Shown piece by piece: positions 12,876-31,452 of a DNA stretch of 55,618 nucleotides (within the stretch, counting starts at the first letter, position 1; every line of letters begins with the position of its first letter). The DNA is from Blastococcus sp. CT_GayMR20 (GTDB lineage: Bacteria; Actinomycetota; Actinomycetes; Mycobacteriales; Geodermatophilaceae), in contig NZ_SPQM01000017.1 in NCBI RefSeq assembly GCF_004570345.1, positions 1 to 55,618 on the forward strand. Direction: 5' to 3'. The notes under the pieces were generated by a model, which was not told the origin of the DNA, searched no databases, and worked only from the letters and a program-made list of their open reading frames with translations. The position numbers and the translations under genes were made by a program.

Positions 12876-14261
12876 GCGGCGCAGGAGGGCCATGAACATG
12901 GCGTCCGTGCCGTGCCGGTGCGGCCACAGCTGGCCGTAGTCGCCGCGCGCGATGTCGGGCACCTCGGGGAACAGGGGCGCCACCGGCAGCACCTCGACGT
13001 CGTCCCGCGCCGCGGCGGCGTCCACCACGGCCACCGTCTCCGCGGTGTGCGGCGAGCAGGTCACGTAGGCCACGACACCGCCCACCCGCACGGACCCGAC
13101 CGCGCTGTCCAGCAGGGCGGTCTGCAGCGCCACCAGGGGCGCGACGTCGTCCGCCGTCCGCCGCCAGCGCACCTCGGGCCGACGGCGCAGCGCCCCGAGA
13201 CCGGTGCACGGCGCGTCGAGCAGCACCCGGTCGAACGATCCCGGTGCCCACGGCGGGGCGGTCCCGTCGGCGGCGAGGACCTCGACGTCGTCCTCGCCGG
13301 CGAGGGCCTTCCGCACCAGCTCGGCACGGTGCGGTGCGCGGTCCGCCGCCGTCAGCCGCACGCCACCGGGCCGGACGGCGGCCAACAGCCCGGACTTGCC
13401 GCCCGGACCGGCGCACATGTCCAGCCACGCGCCGTCCCTCCCCTCCAGGGGCGCGCGGGCGAGGAGCAGGGCGGCGAGCTGGCTGCCCTCGTCCTGCACG
13501 GCGGCGGCGCCCGAGCGCACCGACGGCAGCCGGCCGGGGTCACCCCCCGGCAGCCGGACGGCGAACGGCGACCAGGGGCCGGGCTCCCCGCCCGACTCCT
13601 CGATCAGCGCCGCACGGTCGACACGACGGGCGACGAGGTGCACCTCGGGCGCGGCGTCGTCGGCGAGCAGCGCGGGCTCGAGCTCGCCGTCTCCGCCGAG
13701 GGCGTCCCGCCATGCGTCGACGATCCACCGCGGGTGGTTGGTCGCCAGCGCGAGCCGTTCCTCGCCGTCGCCGCCGAGGGACGCCAGCCACCGGGCGCGG
13801 TCGCCGCCGGTGGCGACCTTGCGGAGCACCGCGTTGACGAGCCCGGACGCTCCCGTTCCCACGATGGCGCGGGTGAGGTCGACGGTGGTGTCCACGGCCG
13901 CGTGCGAGGGCACCCGGAGGTCGATGAGCTGGTAGGCGCCCAGCCGGAGCAGGTCCAGCACCCGCGGGTCCAGCTCAGCCAGCGGCCGGGACACGAGGCC
14001 GGTCAGGATCGCGTCGAGCGTCCCCTGGGCGCGCAGCGTCCCGTAGGCGAGCTGGGTCGCGAACGCGGCGTCGCGCTCCTCGAGCTGCCGCTCGCGCAGC
14101 AGCTGCGGGAGGAGCAGGTTCGCGTACGCGGCGCGCGAGGACACACCGTCGAGGACGTCGTAGGCGGTCAGCCGGGCGCCGTCGAGCACCGGACGCCGGG
14201 TCGCCGGGTGCCGTCGCCGTCCCGGGCCGGACCTGCCCGGCCGGCGGGGCGGGGGGCTCAC
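12867..14261 (-). CDS. rsmB: 16S rRNA (cytosine-C5) methyltransferase RsmB (left copy)
   Basis: Identical inverted copy of 41358-42752. NusB-like domain then SAM methyltransferase with C352 and C402. Confidence 0.95.
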   Translation of the reverse strand: MSPPPRRPGRSGPGRRRHPATRRPVLDGARLTAYDVLDGVSSRAAYANLLLPQLLRERQLEERDAAFATQLAYGTLRAQGTLDAILTGLVSRPLAELDPRVLDLLRLGAYQLIDLRVPSHAAVDTTVDLTRAIVGTGASGLVNAVLRKVATGGDRARWLASLGGDGEERLALATNHPRWIVDAWRDALGGDGELEPALLADDAAPEVHLVARRVDRAALIEESGGEPGPWSPFAVRLPGGDPGRLPSVRSGAAAVQDEGSQLAALLLARAPLEGRDGAWLDMCAGPGGKSGLLAAVRPGGVRLTAADRAPHRAELVRKALAGEDDVEVLAADGTAPPWAPGSFDRVLLDAPCTGLGALRRRPEVRWRRTADDVAPLVALQTALLDSAVGSVRVGGVVAYVTCSPHTAETVAVVDAAAARDDVEVLPVAPLFPEVPDIARGDYGQLWPHRHGTDAMFMALLRRTR

Positions 14262-15187
14262 GTGCCGACCCGCTCGCCCGGCTGCGGACGGGCGCCGCGG
14301 GCCCAGTCGGCGGCCGGGAGCATCCGCTTGCCCGCCGGCTGGACCGCGCCGAGCGCCACCACCCCGTTCCCGGTGCCCACGAGGACGGACCCGGAGTCGA
14401 CCGCCAGCTCCCCGGGGGCCAGCGGCGACGGACCAGGGCGGGATTCGACAGGGCCGACACGCAGCCGGTCGCCGCGCCACGTCGTCCAGGCACCCGGAGC
14501 CGGGGTCACCCCGCGGATCCGCCGGTCGACGACGTGGCCCGGGAGCTGCCAGTCGACGCGGGCGTCGGCGGTCTCGATGCGCGGCGCCAGGCTGATCCCC
14601 TCGGCCGGCTGCGGTTCGGCGACCAGGCTGCCGTCGGCGATCCCGTCGAGCGTGGCGACCAGCAGCCCGGCACCGCTCACGGCGAGGCGGCCCAATAGGT
14701 CACCGGCGGTGTCCCGCGGGCTGATCACCTCGGTCACCGTGCCGAAGACGGGCCCGGTGTCGAGCCCGGCCTCCAGGCGGAACGTGGATGCGCCGGTGAT
14801 CTCGTCGCCGGCCATGATCGCGTGCTGCACCGGGGCGGCTCCCCGCCAGGCCGGCAGCAGCGAGAAGTGCAGGTTCACCCACCCGTGCCGCGGCAGGTCG
14901 AGCGCGGCCTGCGGCACCAGCGCGCCGTAGGCGACGACGGGCGCGCAGTCCACGTCGAGGGCGGCCAGCTGCTCGAGGAACTCCGGGTCGCGGGGCGACC
15001 GCGGCTGCAGCACCGGGAGCCCGGCGGCGTCCGCCCGCTCGGCCACGGGCGACCGGCTGGCCGACCGGCCGCGACCGGAGCGGGCGTCGGGCCGGGTGAG
15101 GACGGCGACCACCTCGTGGCGCGAGGCCAGCAGCGCCTCCAGCGCGACGACCGCGGGTGCCGGCGTGCCGGCGAACAGGAGCCTCAG
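14258..15187 (-). CDS. fmt: Methionyl-tRNA formyltransferase, CTG start (left copy)
   Basis: Identical inverted copy of 40432-41361. CTG start overlapping the def stop; N105, H107 and D143 present. Confidence 0.93.
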   Translation of the reverse strand: MRLLFAGTPAPAVVALEALLASRHEVVAVLTRPDARSGRGRSASRSPVAERADAAGLPVLQPRSPRDPEFLEQLAALDVDCAPVVAYGALVPQAALDLPRHGWVNLHFSLLPAWRGAAPVQHAIMAGDEITGASTFRLEAGLDTGPVFGTVTEVISPRDTAGDLLGRLAVSGAGLLVATLDGIADGSLVAEPQPAEGISLAPRIETADARVDWQLPGHVVDRRIRGVTPAPGAWTTWRGDRLRVGPVESRPGPSPLAPGELAVDSGSVLVGTGNGVVALGAVQPAGKRMLPAADWARGARPQPGERVGT

Positions 15188-15729
15188 TGCGGGCTCGCCT
15201 TCACGACCGGGGCGGGCACCGGCAGGTACTCCGCCATCCCTGCCCACTCGGCCTCCTCCAGCGCGGCCAGGGCGGCGGCGCGCGCGTCGGCGTCCAACCG
15301 GTCGACGAACAGGACGCCGTCCAGGTGGTCGGTCTCGTGCTGGATCGCCCGCGCGAGCATCTCGGAGCCTTCGACCCGCACCGGGTCGCCGTGCATGTTC
15401 CAACCGCTGGCCACGACGTGCAGGTGGCGGCGGCAGTCCCAGCGGTAGCCGGGGATGGACAGGCAGCCCTCGGGCCCCTCCTCCGTCTCCTCGCCCGCCG
15501 GCGCGACGTCGGGGTTGATCAGGTGGCCGACCTCGCCGTCGACGTACCAGGTGAAGACACGCAGGCCGACGCCGATCTGCGGCGCCGCCAGGCCGGCGCC
15601 GCCCGCGGCGAACATCGTCTCGGTGAGGTCGCCGACCAGCCGGCGCAGCTCGGCGTCGAAGTCGACGACCGGAGCCGCGGGGGTGCGCAGCACCGGGTCG
15701 CCGAACAGCCGGATGGGGGTCACGCTCAC
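15184..15729 (-). CDS. def: Peptide deformylase (left copy)
   Basis: Identical inverted copy of 39890-40435. [13 protein letters not shown] and HETDH metal-site motifs. Confidence 0.95.
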   Translation of the reverse strand: MSVTPIRLFGDPVLRTPAAPVVDFDAELRRLVGDLTETMFAAGGAGLAAPQIGVGLRVFTWYVDGEVGHLINPDVAPAGEETEEGPEGCLSIPGYRWDCRRHLHVVASGWNMHGDPVRVEGSEMLARAIQHETDHLDGVLFVDRLDADARAAALAALEEAEWAGMAEYLPVPAPVVKASPH

Positions 15730-15735
15730 CGGTCG

Positions 15736-15741
15736 ATCGTA
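15736..15741 (-). promoter_or_regulatory. -10 box of leaderless def promoter (left copy)
   Basis: Mirror of 39878-39883: TACGAT, 6 nt before the GTG at 15729. Confidence 0.58.
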
Positions 15742-15834
15742 GAAGGCGCCCGGATCGGGCACCCGGCCCCCGCGTCGGCCCCGCTGCAGGACCCGTCGCG
15801 AGCGCGCGAGCGGCGGGAGCAGAGGGGCCCTTCA

Positions 15835-17790
15835 TCAGACGAGGTCGAGCGGGTCGAGCTGCACGCGGACGTGCTCGGCCACCTTCTTGGCGCTGCGCAC
15901 GCCCTGTACCTCGCCGAGCGCGGATGCCAGCGCGGCCCCCTGCGCCCGGGGCACCCGGACGAGGTAGCGCTCCCGCTCGCCGTCCTGGCCCGGCCGTGGC
16001 TGCTCGGGCACCGGGCCGAGCAGGTCGGCCCCGTCGGGCAGCCGCAGGGCGGCCAGGAAGTCCGCGAGGGCCGCGGGCGATCCGGACACCGCGGCGATGC
16101 GCGTGGCGGGCGGGAAGCCGAGTTCGCGCCGGTCGGCGAGCTCGCGCTCGGCCAGCCACGCGGGATCCCACCGGACCAGCGCCTGGACGACGGGGTGCGC
16201 GGCGTCGGCCGCCACGATCACGGAGCCGCCGGCCGCGGCGGGCCGCACGAGGGCCGCCGCGTTCATCCACCGGCGCAGCGTCTCCTCCCCCGCGCGCAGG
16301 TCGGCACGCCCGAGCAGCGCCCATGAGTCGAGGAGCAGCGCCGCCCCGTACCCGCCCTCGGCGACCGGCTCGGCCCCCGGCGTGGCGACGACCAGCGACG
16401 GGCCGCCGGGGACCGTGGCCAGCACCCCCGTCGTGCTGCCCGAGGTGCGGACGGTCGCCCCGGGGAAGGCGCGCGCCAGCTCCTCGGCCGTCCGCGACTC
16501 CCCGATCACGGCGGCGCGCAGCTTCGTCCCGTGGCAGTGCGGGCAGTCGAAGGTGGCCGCGGGACGCGCGCACCAGCGGCACGCGGGGATGCGCGCACCA
16601 CCCGGACCGGGGCGCGGCGAGATGCCCAGCGGTCCCGAGCAGTGGGCGCACCGCGCCGGCGCGCGGCAGCGGGCACAGGACAGCGACGGCACGTAGCCGC
16701 GCCGGGGCACCTGCACCAGCACCGGCGCGCCACCGGCGAGCGCCTTCCGGGCGGTCTCGTGCGCCAGCGAGGGCAGCCGCGCCGACCGGGCGGCCGGGTC
16801 GCGGGCCAGCTCGAAGTCGTCGCCGAGCGCCTGCACCCGGGGCGCGGCCGAGCGGAGCACCGCGCGGTCGGCCACCAGCTCGTGCGCCCAGCCGGACTCG
16901 ATCAGCAGCGCCGCCTCGGCCGTGCGGGCGGTCCCCGCGACGACGGCGGCGCAGTTGTCCAGCCAGGCGCGCTGGACCAGGACGTCGCGGACGTGCGGAT
17001 AGGGCGCGTGCTCGTCGGAGTGCAGGTCGTCGCCGTCGTCCCAGACGGCCACCAGGCCGAGGTCGCGCACGGGCGCGAACATCGCCGAGCGGGTGCCCAG
17101 CACCACCTGGGCCGCTCCGCGTGAGGCGGCGAGGAACTGCCGGTAGCGCTTCTCGGGCGAGTCGTCGGCGCGCAGCACCGTGTACGAGTGCTCGGGCAGC
17201 AGCCGGGCGGCGGCTGCCGCCAGCCGGTCGAGGTCGCGGCCGTCGGGGACGACGACGAGCGATCCGCGGCGCCCGGAGAGGGTCGCGCGGCAGAGCTCGA
17301 CGAGCCGCGCCGGCCAGTCCTCGCCCGGCAGCGCCGTCCAGACCGCGCGCGCCGGGCGCCCCTCGGCCAGGGCGGTCAGCAGTGCCGGACCGGCGACGTA
17401 CCGGCCGAAACCGGTGGGGTCCGGCGGGTCGGGCAGCACCTCGGGCGTCGGCGTCGGCCGCTTCTCCGCGGCCGCCCGCCGCGGCGGCAGGGCCAGCCGG
17501 AGGACGTCGCCCATCGTTCCCGCGTACCGGTCGGCGACCACCCGGGCCAGCCGGGCCACCTGCGGGGTGAGGACGGGCTCCCCCGACGGGACGTGCGACA
17601 GCGGCAGGAGGGTGCCGCCGAAGTCGGTCGCGTCGTCCAGGGAGAGCACGAACCCGTCGAGCAGCTGGCCGCTGAACCGGACCCGGACCCGGCAGCCGGC
17701 CTGCACCGTGTCGGCGAACTTCTCCGGGACGGCGTAGTCGAACGGCCGGTCGAGGTGCGCCAGAGGCACATCGACGGCGACCCGGGCCAC
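15835..17790 (-). CDS. priA: PriA-like primosomal protein with degenerate helicase motifs (left copy)
   Basis: Identical inverted copy of 37829-39784. Four CxxC zinc pairs kept, Walker A and DEAH-type box lost; GTG start at 17790. Confidence 0.87.
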   Translation of the reverse strand: MARVAVDVPLAHLDRPFDYAVPEKFADTVQAGCRVRVRFSGQLLDGFVLSLDDATDFGGTLLPLSHVPSGEPVLTPQVARLARVVADRYAGTMGDVLRLALPPRRAAAEKRPTPTPEVLPDPPDPTGFGRYVAGPALLTALAEGRPARAVWTALPGEDWPARLVELCRATLSGRRGSLVVVPDGRDLDRLAAAAARLLPEHSYTVLRADDSPEKRYRQFLAASRGAAQVVLGTRSAMFAPVRDLGLVAVWDDGDDLHSDEHAPYPHVRDVLVQRAWLDNCAAVVAGTARTAEAALLIESGWAHELVADRAVLRSAAPRVQALGDDFELARDPAARSARLPSLAHETARKALAGGAPVLVQVPRRGYVPSLSCARCRAPARCAHCSGPLGISPRPGPGGARIPACRWCARPAATFDCPHCHGTKLRAAVIGESRTAEELARAFPGATVRTSGSTTGVLATVPGGPSLVVATPGAEPVAEGGYGAALLLDSWALLGRADLRAGEETLRRWMNAAALVRPAAAGGSVIVAADAAHPVVQALVRWDPAWLAERELADRRELGFPPATRIAAVSGSPAALADFLAALRLPDGADLLGPVPEQPRPGQDGERERYLVRVPRAQGAALASALGEVQGVRSAKKVAEHVRVQLDPLDLV

Positions 17791-17836
17791 CCGCGGGCGG
17801 CTCGGGTCGCCGGGTGGAGCGGGGGTGGTCAGCGCG

Positions 17837-19030
<1,194 letters not shown>

Positions 19031-19145
19031 TCGGTACTCCCTGGGATAGATCTTCGGTGGAGAGTCGCAGACCGGTGGTGCACGGCCTCGCGTGAACGCT
19101 ACCGGCTGGGCCGACGGGGCCGCGGTGCCACCCGGTCCGGCGCCC

Positions 19146-20372
19146 TCACGGGAGCCGGGGGACGACGCTCGTCCAGATGCCCGCGGCGACGGCGTCCTTG
19201 CTGCCGTGGGGCACCTCGGTGGCCGGACCGTCGGCGGTGAGGACGACGACGGTGTTCTCCGCCCGGCCGAAGACCTGCCCGCCGGAGACGTCGTTGACGA
19301 CGAGGACGTCGCATCCCTTGCGCGCGAGCTTCGCCCGCGCGTGGGTGAGCACGTCGGCGTCCTCGTCGCCGGTCTCGGCCGCGAAGCCGACGACCAGCTG
19401 ACCCGGCGCCCGCTTCGTGACCAGCTCGGCCAGGACGTCGGGATTGCGGACGAGCGGCACCGAGCTGGGCTCCGACGTGGACCCCTTCTTCAGCTTCGAC
19501 GCGGCCACGCTCTCGGGGCGGAAGTCGGCGACCGCAGCGGCCATGACCACTACGTCGGGAGCCACTCCCCCGCCCGTCCCGGCCTCGGCGACCATCGCGT
19601 CGCGCAGCTCCTCCGCCGTCCCGACCGGGAGGACGCGCACCCCGAACGGTGCCGGTGCGTCGACGTTCGCGGCGACCAGGGTGACGTCGGCGCCGCGGGC
19701 GGCGGCGACCCGGGCCAGCGCCCAGCCCTGCTTGCCCGAGGAGCGGTTGCCCAGGTAGCGGACCGGGTCCAGCGGCTCGCGGGTGCCACCGGCGCTGATG
19801 AGCACCCGGCGGCCGGCGAGGTCGGGCGCGAGGGCGGCGGCACCGGAGGAGAGGACGACCAGCGACAGCGCGGCGATGTCGGCGGGCTCGGGCAGCCGCC
19901 CCGGGCCGGAGTCGGGGCCGGTGAGGCGGCCGACGGCCGGCGGGAGGACGACGGCGCCGCGGCGGCGCAGCGTGGCCACGTTCTCCTGCGTCGCGGGGTG
20001 CAGCCACATCTCGGTGTGCATCGCGGGCACGAACACGACCGGGCAGGACGCCGTCAGCAGCGTCGCCGTGAGGAGGTCGTCCGCACGGCCCATGGCGGCC
20101 CGGGCGAGGAGGTCGGCGGTGGCCGGGGCGACGACGACCAGGTCGGCGGCCTGCCCGATGCGCACGTGCGCGACCTCGGGGACGTCGGACCACACGTCGG
20201 TGGTCACCGGGTTGCCGGAGAGCGCCTCGAAGGTGGCCGCGCCGACGAAGTGCAGCGCCCCGGGCGTCGGGACGACGCGGACGTCGTGCCCGGCCTCGGT
20301 GAACGCGCGCAGCACGAAGGCGGCCTTGTACGCGGCCACTCCCCCGCTCACGCCCAGCACGATCGACGACAC
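19146..20372 (-). CDS. coaBC: Bifunctional CoaBC, coenzyme A biosynthesis (left copy)
   Basis: Identical inverted copy of 35247-36473. CoaC flavoprotein half then CoaB ligase half. GTG at 20372 is preferred by ribosome-site spacing; an in-frame ATG is at 20381. Confidence 0.94.
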   Translation of the reverse strand: MSSIVLGVSGGVAAYKAAFVLRAFTEAGHDVRVVPTPGALHFVGAATFEALSGNPVTTDVWSDVPEVAHVRIGQAADLVVVAPATADLLARAAMGRADDLLTATLLTASCPVVFVPAMHTEMWLHPATQENVATLRRRGAVVLPPAVGRLTGPDSGPGRLPEPADIAALSLVVLSSGAAALAPDLAGRRVLISAGGTREPLDPVRYLGNRSSGKQGWALARVAAARGADVTLVAANVDAPAPFGVRVLPVGTAEELRDAMVAEAGTGGGVAPDVVVMAAAVADFRPESVAASKLKKGSTSEPSSVPLVRNPDVLAELVTKRAPGQLVVGFAAETGDEDADVLTHARAKLARKGCDVLVVNDVSGGQVFGRAENTVVVLTADGPATEVPHGSKDAVAAGIWTSVVPRLP

Positions 20373-20392
20373 GGTGCTCATCCTCCCAATAC

Positions 20393-20429
20393 GAGAACGC
20401 ACCCGGCAGCAGCTGCCGGGTGCGTTCTC
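20393..20429 (-). terminator. Perfect 17-bp stem-loop between rpoZ and coaBC (left copy)
   Basis: Mirror of 35190-35226; 3-base loop, no T run, just upstream of the coaBC ribosome-binding site. Confidence 0.73.
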
Positions 20430-20464
20430 ATCAGTCTGGGTGCCCCCTGCCCGGGGCAGCCGGC

Positions 20465-20728
20465 TCAGTTCTCGCCGGCGGTGTGGGTCAGCAGGCCCTC
20501 GTTGATCTCGCGCAGCGCGATCGAGAGGGGCTTCTCCTGGGGGGCGGTGTCGACCAGCGGGCCGACGTACTCCAGCAGGCCCTCGGAGAGCTGGCTGTAG
20601 TAGGCGTTGATCTGGCGGGCGCGCTTGGCGGCGAAGATGACCAGGCCGTACTTGCTGCTGGTGCGCTCGAGCAGCTCGTCGATCGGCGGGTTGGTGATGC
20701 CCTCGGGGGCAGGTGCGACTCCGGACAC
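20465..20728 (-). CDS. rpoZ: RNA polymerase omega subunit (left copy)
   Basis: Identical inverted copy of 34891-35154. 87 residues with the [18 protein letters not shown] core. Confidence 0.95.
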   Translation of the reverse strand: MSGVAPAPEGITNPPIDELLERTSSKYGLVIFAAKRARQINAYYSQLSEGLLEYVGPLVDTAPQEKPLSIALREINEGLLTHTAGEN

Positions 20729-20792
20729 GGGCGGGCGTGCTCCTCATTCGATGGTGGGAGTGAGCGGCCGGCGGCGGCCACCGGCGGTGCTC

Positions 20793-21392
20793 TCACTCGT
20801 GGGCGCGGCTCTCCCGGAACAGACCGGGCGAGGGCGCAGTCAGCAAGCCTACCAACTCATCGGCGGCCCGGGCCACGTCGTCGTTGACCACCACCACGTC
20901 GAACTCGCCCGCGGCGTCGAGCTCGGCCTGGGCGAGGGCCAGCCGGCGTTCCTGCACGGCGGGCGGTTCGGAGCCGCGACCGGCCAGCCGGCTCACCAGC
21001 GCCCCCCACGACGGAGGCGCGAGGAAGACCAGCTGCGCCTGGGGATCGCGGGTCCGCACCTGGCGCGCGCCCTGCAGCTCGATCTCCAGCAGCGCGGGCT
21101 CCCCGGTGGCCAGCCGGGCGCGGAGCGGGCCGAGCGGTGTCCCGTACCGGTTCCCCGCGTACTCGGCCCACTCCAGCAGCCCGTCGTTGGCGACGAGCCG
21201 GTCGAACTCGGCGTCGTCCACGAACCAGTAGTGCTCGCCGTCCCGTTCGCCCGGGCGGGGGCGACGAGTGGTCACCGACACCGACACCCACACGCCGGGG
21301 TGGCGTCGCCGGACCTCGGCCACGACCGTCCCCTTGCCGACCCCGGAGGGGCCGGAGAGCACGGTGAGCCGAGCCGGTGTTGCTGAGACCAC
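20793..21392 (-). CDS. gmk: Guanylate kinase (left copy)
   Basis: Identical inverted copy of 34227-34826. GMP kinase with P-loop [13 protein letters not shown] start. Confidence 0.95.
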   Translation of the reverse strand: MVSATPARLTVLSGPSGVGKGTVVAEVRRRHPGVWVSVSVTTRRPRPGERDGEHYWFVDDAEFDRLVANDGLLEWAEYAGNRYGTPLGPLRARLATGEPALLEIELQGARQVRTRDPQAQLVFLAPPSWGALVSRLAGRGSEPPAVQERRLALAQAELDAAGEFDVVVVNDDVARAADELVGLLTAPSPGLFRESRAHE

Positions 21393-21428
21393 TCGTCGTC
21401 CTCGTCCGCTCGATCGTGCCGAGCCGGC

Positions 21429-21755
21429 TCAGCTGACCTTGTCGCCGCTGAACTCGGCCTCCAGCGCCTTGCGCTGGTTGGCGCCCAGACCGCGCACCCG
21501 GCGGGTGGGCGAGATCTCCAGGCGCTCCATGATCTTCGCAGCACGGGCCTTGCCCACGCCGGGGAGGGACTCGAGCACCGCGGAGACGCGCATCTTCCCG
21601 ATGACCTCGTCGGTCTCGCCCTGCTTGAGGACGTCGCCGACGGTGGCGCCCTTGCTCTTCAGGCGCTCGCGCAGTTCGGCGCGCGCCTTACGTGCAGCCG
21701 CGGCCTTCTCGAGGGCAGCGGCCCGTTGTTCCGGGGACAGGTCGGGCAGGGGCAT
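21429..21755 (-). CDS. mihF: Integration host factor, actinobacterial type (left copy)
   Basis: Identical inverted copy of 33864-34190. 108-residue nucleoid protein starting MPLPDLSPEQ, with the PGVGKARA helix-two-turn-helix region. Confidence 0.95.
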   Translation of the reverse strand: MPLPDLSPEQRAAALEKAAAARKARAELRERLKSKGATVGDVLKQGETDEVIGKMRVSAVLESLPGVGKARAAKIMERLEISPTRRVRGLGANQRKALEAEFSGDKVS

Positions 21756-21847
21756 GGCAGACCCAATCGTTCGTTCGCCGGCCGTGATTCGACCGGCGGC
21801 GTTGTTCTGGACTTGTCGGGAAGAGCTCACTTCTGAGCCTCACGGCC

Positions 21848-21876
21848 AACCTAGTTCCCGGCAAATCCGCTGGTCA
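21848..21876 (-). promoter_or_regulatory. Predicted mihF promoter (left copy)
   Basis: Mirror of 33743-33771: -35 TGACCA, 17-nt spacer, -10 TAGGTT on the minus strand. It lies in the 299-bp gene-free stretch 21756-22054, which is the mirror of 33565-33863. Confidence 0.5.
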
Positions 21877-22054
21877 CGCGCCCTCTGCGCGGATTCACGT
21901 CGATTGTTCGATCCTGCCCCTCACCGCGCGTTCCCGCTACGCGGTGACGTTCCGTCATCACCCCAGGTCAGCATGCGTGGCGCGCCCGGCCGGGGAACTG
22001 AGGGGCGCGCAACCCGGTGGCGGACGTCTTTCACGACACGCCGGAGAGCCGTTG

Positions 22055-22360
22055 TCAGGGGACGCGCGGGGTGCCCGCCCGGCGTCCGAACAGCCAGCCG
22101 GCCAGACCGGCGAGGACCAGCAGGCCGAGCACCAGCAGGCCCGCTCCGAGGAGGTGGGTGCCGGTCCACAGCACCGCTCCGTCGAGGCCGAGCACCAGCT
22201 CGCTCCGGTACGCCTCGTCCCCAGCCGGCAGGGGCTGGTAGCTGCCGCTGTAGGCGGTCCAGCCGGCGTCGCCCGGCTGGTCGGCGACCCAGAACACCGT
22301 GCTGCCCGCCGCGACGAGCACCCAGCCGAGGGCGCCGACCAGGAGGGGCGCCCGCGTCAT
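22055..22360 (-). CDS. Small two-helix membrane protein of unknown function (left copy)
   Basis: Identical inverted copy of 33259-33564; 101 residues, two predicted membrane helices, ATGA overlap with pyrF. Confidence 0.74.
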   Translation of the reverse strand: MTRAPLLVGALGWVLVAAGSTVFWVADQPGDAGWTAYSGSYQPLPAGDEAYRSELVLGLDGAVLWTGTHLLGAGLLVLGLLVLAGLAGWLFGRRAGTPRVP

Positions 22361-23235
22361 CCCGCCAGCTCCGCCGTCCACCGGTCCGCAGCGGCCCGCA
22401 GGGCGGCGACGTCGGGACCGGCGGCCAGCACATCCCGGGAGACCGTCGGGACGACGGCACGGTCCGTGCCGAAGAGCCGCCGGAGGTCGGCGACCGAGCC
22501 GCCCTGCGCACCGAGACCCGGCGCGAGGATCGGGCCGCCGAGGCCGTCCAGGTCGACGTCCAGGTCGCGCAGCGTCGCCCCGACCACCACCCCGAACGAG
22601 CCCGTCGTGGGGCCGAACCGGCTCGCGACGTCGCGGACGGCGGCGAGGTCGGGCAGGGGGTCGCCGATCACCCAGCCGGGGGTGTTCCAGCCCCGCACGG
22701 TGTCCACCACGACCTGGGCGACCGACCGCTCTCCCACGAGGGCGTGCTGGAGGGTGCCCGCGTCGGGGTTCGACGTCCGTGCGAGCACGAACAGCCCACC
22801 CCCGCAGAGCCGGGCGGTGTCGACGGCCGGCTGCAGCGAGCCCGGCCCGAGGTAGGGGCTCACCGTCATCGCGTCGACGGCGAGCGGGTGCTCGGGCCGG
22901 AGGTAGTCGGCGTAGGCGTCCATCGTCGAGCCGATGTCGCCGCGCTTGGCGTCGAGCAGGACCAGCGCACCGGCCGCACGGGCCCCGCCCACGGCGTCCT
23001 CGAGGACGGCCAGCCCCCGCGACCCGTGCCGCTCGTAGAACGCCAGCTGCGGCTTGAGGACGGCGACCGATCCGGCGAGTGCGTCGACCACGGCGTCGGT
23101 GAACCGGGCGAGACCGTCCGGGTCGTCGGACAGCCCCCACGTCGCCAGCAGCGGCGGGTGCGGGTCGATGCCGACGCACAGCCGGCCGCGGGCGGCGACG
23201 GCGTCGGCGAGGCGCTCTCCGAACGGTGTGATCAT
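22357..23235 (-). CDS. pyrF: Orotidine 5'-phosphate decarboxylase (left copy)
   Basis: Identical inverted copy of 32384-33262. Long-type OMP decarboxylase with D95, K97 and D100 in LLDAKRGD. Confidence 0.95.
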   Translation of the reverse strand: MITPFGERLADAVAARGRLCVGIDPHPPLLATWGLSDDPDGLARFTDAVVDALAGSVAVLKPQLAFYERHGSRGLAVLEDAVGGARAAGALVLLDAKRGDIGSTMDAYADYLRPEHPLAVDAMTVSPYLGPGSLQPAVDTARLCGGGLFVLARTSNPDAGTLQHALVGERSVAQVVVDTVRGWNTPGWVIGDPLPDLAAVRDVASRFGPTTGSFGVVVGATLRDLDVDLDGLGGPILAPGLGAQGGSVADLRRLFGTDRAVVPTVSRDVLAAGPDVAALRAAADRWTAELAG

Positions 23236-24170
23236 CGGTGCGCGTACCCCACGGCCTCGGTGAGGGAGGCGAAGCCCCGCTCCCCCAGCGCGAGGGCCAG
23301 CTCGCCGTGGATCCGGCCCGGCGCAGAGGGGTCGTTGAAGACCGCCGTCCCCACCGAGACGGCCGACGCGCCGGCCAGGACGAACTGGAGGGCGTCCAGC
23401 CCGCTGCGGATGCCACCCATCCCGAGGATGGGGACCTGCGGCAGGGCCTGGTGCGCCTGCCAGACGCAGCGCAGCGCCACCGGGCGGATCGCCGGGCCGG
23501 AGAGCCCGCCGGTCACCCCGCCGAGGACCGGCCGCATCGTGCCGGGATCGATGACCAGCCCGAGCAGGGTGTTGATCATCGACAGCCCGTCGGCGCCGGC
23601 GTCGGTCACCGCGCGGGCGATGCTCACGATGTCGGTGACGTCGGGGCTGAGCTTGGCGTAGACGGGGTGCGCCGGGTCCGCAGCGGCCCGGACGGCGCTG
23701 ATGACGTCGGAGGCGGCGGCGGGGTCGCAGGCGAACACCTCGCCCCGGCTCTCCACGTTCGGGCAGCTGATGTTCACCTCGAGGCCGAGGACGCCCGGGA
23801 CGCCGCGCAGGCGGGTGGCGAGCTCGGCGAAGTCCTCCACGCGGGTACCGGCGATGGAGACGAAGGTCCGGGCTCCCCGCTCGGCCAGCCAGGGCAGGTC
23901 CTCGGCCAGCAGCCCGTCGATCCCCGGGCCCTGCAGGCCGATCGAGTTGAGCATGCCGCTCGGCGTCTCGGCCATGCGCGGGGTCGGCCGTCCGGAGCGC
24001 GGCCGCAGCTGCACCGACTTGGTGACCACGGCGCCGAGCGCGGTGAGGTCGACGAACGGCTCGAGCTCCTGCCCGAACGCCGAGCAGCCGGAGGCGGTCA
24101 GGACCGGGCCGGGGATCTCGACGGACCCGAGCGACGTCCGCATGTCCACGGCGGTGTCGACGGCGGTCAT
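23232..24170 (-). CDS. pyrD: Dihydroorotate dehydrogenase, class 1B catalytic subunit (left copy)
   Basis: Identical inverted copy of 31449-32387. FMN enzyme with catalytic C136 in NISCPN; ATG start in the overlap with pyrK. Confidence 0.95.
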   Translation of the reverse strand: MTAVDTAVDMRTSLGSVEIPGPVLTASGCSAFGQELEPFVDLTALGAVVTKSVQLRPRSGRPTPRMAETPSGMLNSIGLQGPGIDGLLAEDLPWLAERGARTFVSIAGTRVEDFAELATRLRGVPGVLGLEVNISCPNVESRGEVFACDPAAASDVISAVRAAADPAHPVYAKLSPDVTDIVSIARAVTDAGADGLSMINTLLGLVIDPGTMRPVLGGVTGGLSGPAIRPVALRCVWQAHQALPQVPILGMGGIRSGLDALQFVLAGASAVSVGTAVFNDPSAPGRIHGELALALGERGFASLTEAVGYAHR

Positions 24171-25044
24171 GGCGCCACCACTCCCATCGCATCGGCGCCG
24201 ACGACGTCCCAGGGCAGCATGCCGACGTCGTCGAAGCGCACCCGGTCGCCGCCGAAGACCGGCCCCTCGGTGCACGACCGGGAGAACCGGGTCCGGCCGT
24301 CGGCGCCGACGATCGGCAGCACGCAGGTCATGCAGACCCCGATGGCGCAGGCCATCGACTCCTCCACGGCGACGTAGGACGGGATCCCGCGCGCAGTGGC
24401 CGCGTCGGCCACCGCCCGCAGCATCGGCATCGGCCCGCACGCGTAGACCACGGCGGCGTCGGGCAGCAGCTCGTCGACGGCGAGGGTCACCAGCCCGCGG
24501 CGGCCGGAGCTGCCGTCGTCCGTCGTGACCTCGACCCGCGTGGCGATGCCGGTGAGCTCTTGGACCGAGCAGAGCCGGTCGGCCCCCGCGGCACCCGCGA
24601 CGACGTCGACCTCGGAGCCGAGCGCCCGCAACTGCGCGGCGAGGCCGACGAGCGCCGCGGCCCCGTACCCGCCGCCGACGAGCAGCGCGCGGGCGCCGGG
24701 CGGGGCCGGGGGGAACGGCCGGCCGAGCGGGCCGACGACGTCCACGCTGTCGCCGGGCCGCCGTTCGGTGAGCCAGGTCGAGCCGGGGCCGGCGGCGGAC
24801 ACGACCACGGTGACCACGCCCTCGTCGGCCGTGCTGATCGCGATCGACCGGCGCAGGAGCAGTGCGGAGGTCCCGCCGCCGATCGCGAACGCCACGAACT
24901 GACCCGGTTCGGCCCGTTCCGCGATCTCCGGGGCGGCCAGTGAGAGCTCGACGTAGGCGTCCACCTCGCGGCGGCCGACGACCTCCACCACCCGCTGCAC
25001 CGGCGGCCGCGCCGCGCGCGGGGCAGGCTCGGTCAGCAGCCCGC

Positions 25045-25048
<4 letters not shown>
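24167..25048 (-). CDS. pyrK: Dihydroorotate dehydrogenase electron-transfer subunit PyrK (left copy)
   Basis: Identical inverted copy of the gene at 30571-31452. FAD/NAD-binding, [2Fe-2S] PyrK of class 1B dihydroorotate dehydrogenase; GTGA overlap with carB and ATGA overlap with pyrD. Confidence 0.95.
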
Positions 25049-30570
<5,522 letters not shown>

Positions 30571-30574
<4 letters not shown>

Positions 30575-31452
30575 GCGGGCTGCTGACCGAGCCTGCCCCG
30601 CGCGCGGCGCGGCCGCCGGTGCAGCGGGTGGTGGAGGTCGTCGGCCGCCGCGAGGTGGACGCCTACGTCGAGCTCTCACTGGCCGCCCCGGAGATCGCGG
30701 AACGGGCCGAACCGGGTCAGTTCGTGGCGTTCGCGATCGGCGGCGGGACCTCCGCACTGCTCCTGCGCCGGTCGATCGCGATCAGCACGGCCGACGAGGG
30801 CGTGGTCACCGTGGTCGTGTCCGCCGCCGGCCCCGGCTCGACCTGGCTCACCGAACGGCGGCCCGGCGACAGCGTGGACGTCGTCGGCCCGCTCGGCCGG
30901 CCGTTCCCCCCGGCCCCGCCCGGCGCCCGCGCGCTGCTCGTCGGCGGCGGGTACGGGGCCGCGGCGCTCGTCGGCCTCGCCGCGCAGTTGCGGGCGCTCG
31001 GCTCCGAGGTCGACGTCGTCGCGGGTGCCGCGGGGGCCGACCGGCTCTGCTCGGTCCAAGAGCTCACCGGCATCGCCACGCGGGTCGAGGTCACGACGGA
31101 CGACGGCAGCTCCGGCCGCCGCGGGCTGGTGACCCTCGCCGTCGACGAGCTGCTGCCCGACGCCGCCGTGGTCTACGCGTGCGGGCCGATGCCGATGCTG
31201 CGGGCGGTGGCCGACGCGGCCACTGCGCGCGGGATCCCGTCCTACGTCGCCGTGGAGGAGTCGATGGCCTGCGCCATCGGGGTCTGCATGACCTGCGTGC
31301 TGCCGATCGTCGGCGCCGACGGCCGGACCCGGTTCTCCCGGTCGTGCACCGAGGGGCCGGTCTTCGGCGGCGACCGGGTGCGCTTCGACGACGTCGGCAT
31401 GCTGCCCTGGGACGTCGTCGGCGCCGATGCGATGGGAGTGGTGGCGCCATGA
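30571..31452 (+). CDS. pyrK: Dihydroorotate dehydrogenase electron-transfer subunit PyrK
   Basis: PyrK (293 aa) carries electrons from the PyrD flavin to NAD+ in class 1B dihydroorotate dehydrogenase, a cytosolic PyrD2PyrK2 complex. The FAD-binding motif RRSIAIS lies at about 66-72, the NAD-binding glycine motif LLVGGGYGA at about 122-130, and CGPMPML at 204-210. The [2Fe-2S] ligands are C234, C239, C242 and C259 (C-x4-C-x2-C-x16-C), as in this family. The start is the GTG of the GTGA overlap with carB; the stop overlaps pyrD in ATGA, so the genes are probably translationally coupled and form a stoichiometric pair. Identification is firm because cluster, FAD and NAD motifs and the adjacent pyrD agree. 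Confidence 0.96.

Noticed and set aside
12912..14930. Open frame of 672 codons opposite rsmB and fmt, and its mirror at 40689-42707
   Set aside because: Antisense shadow spanning two well-supported genes.
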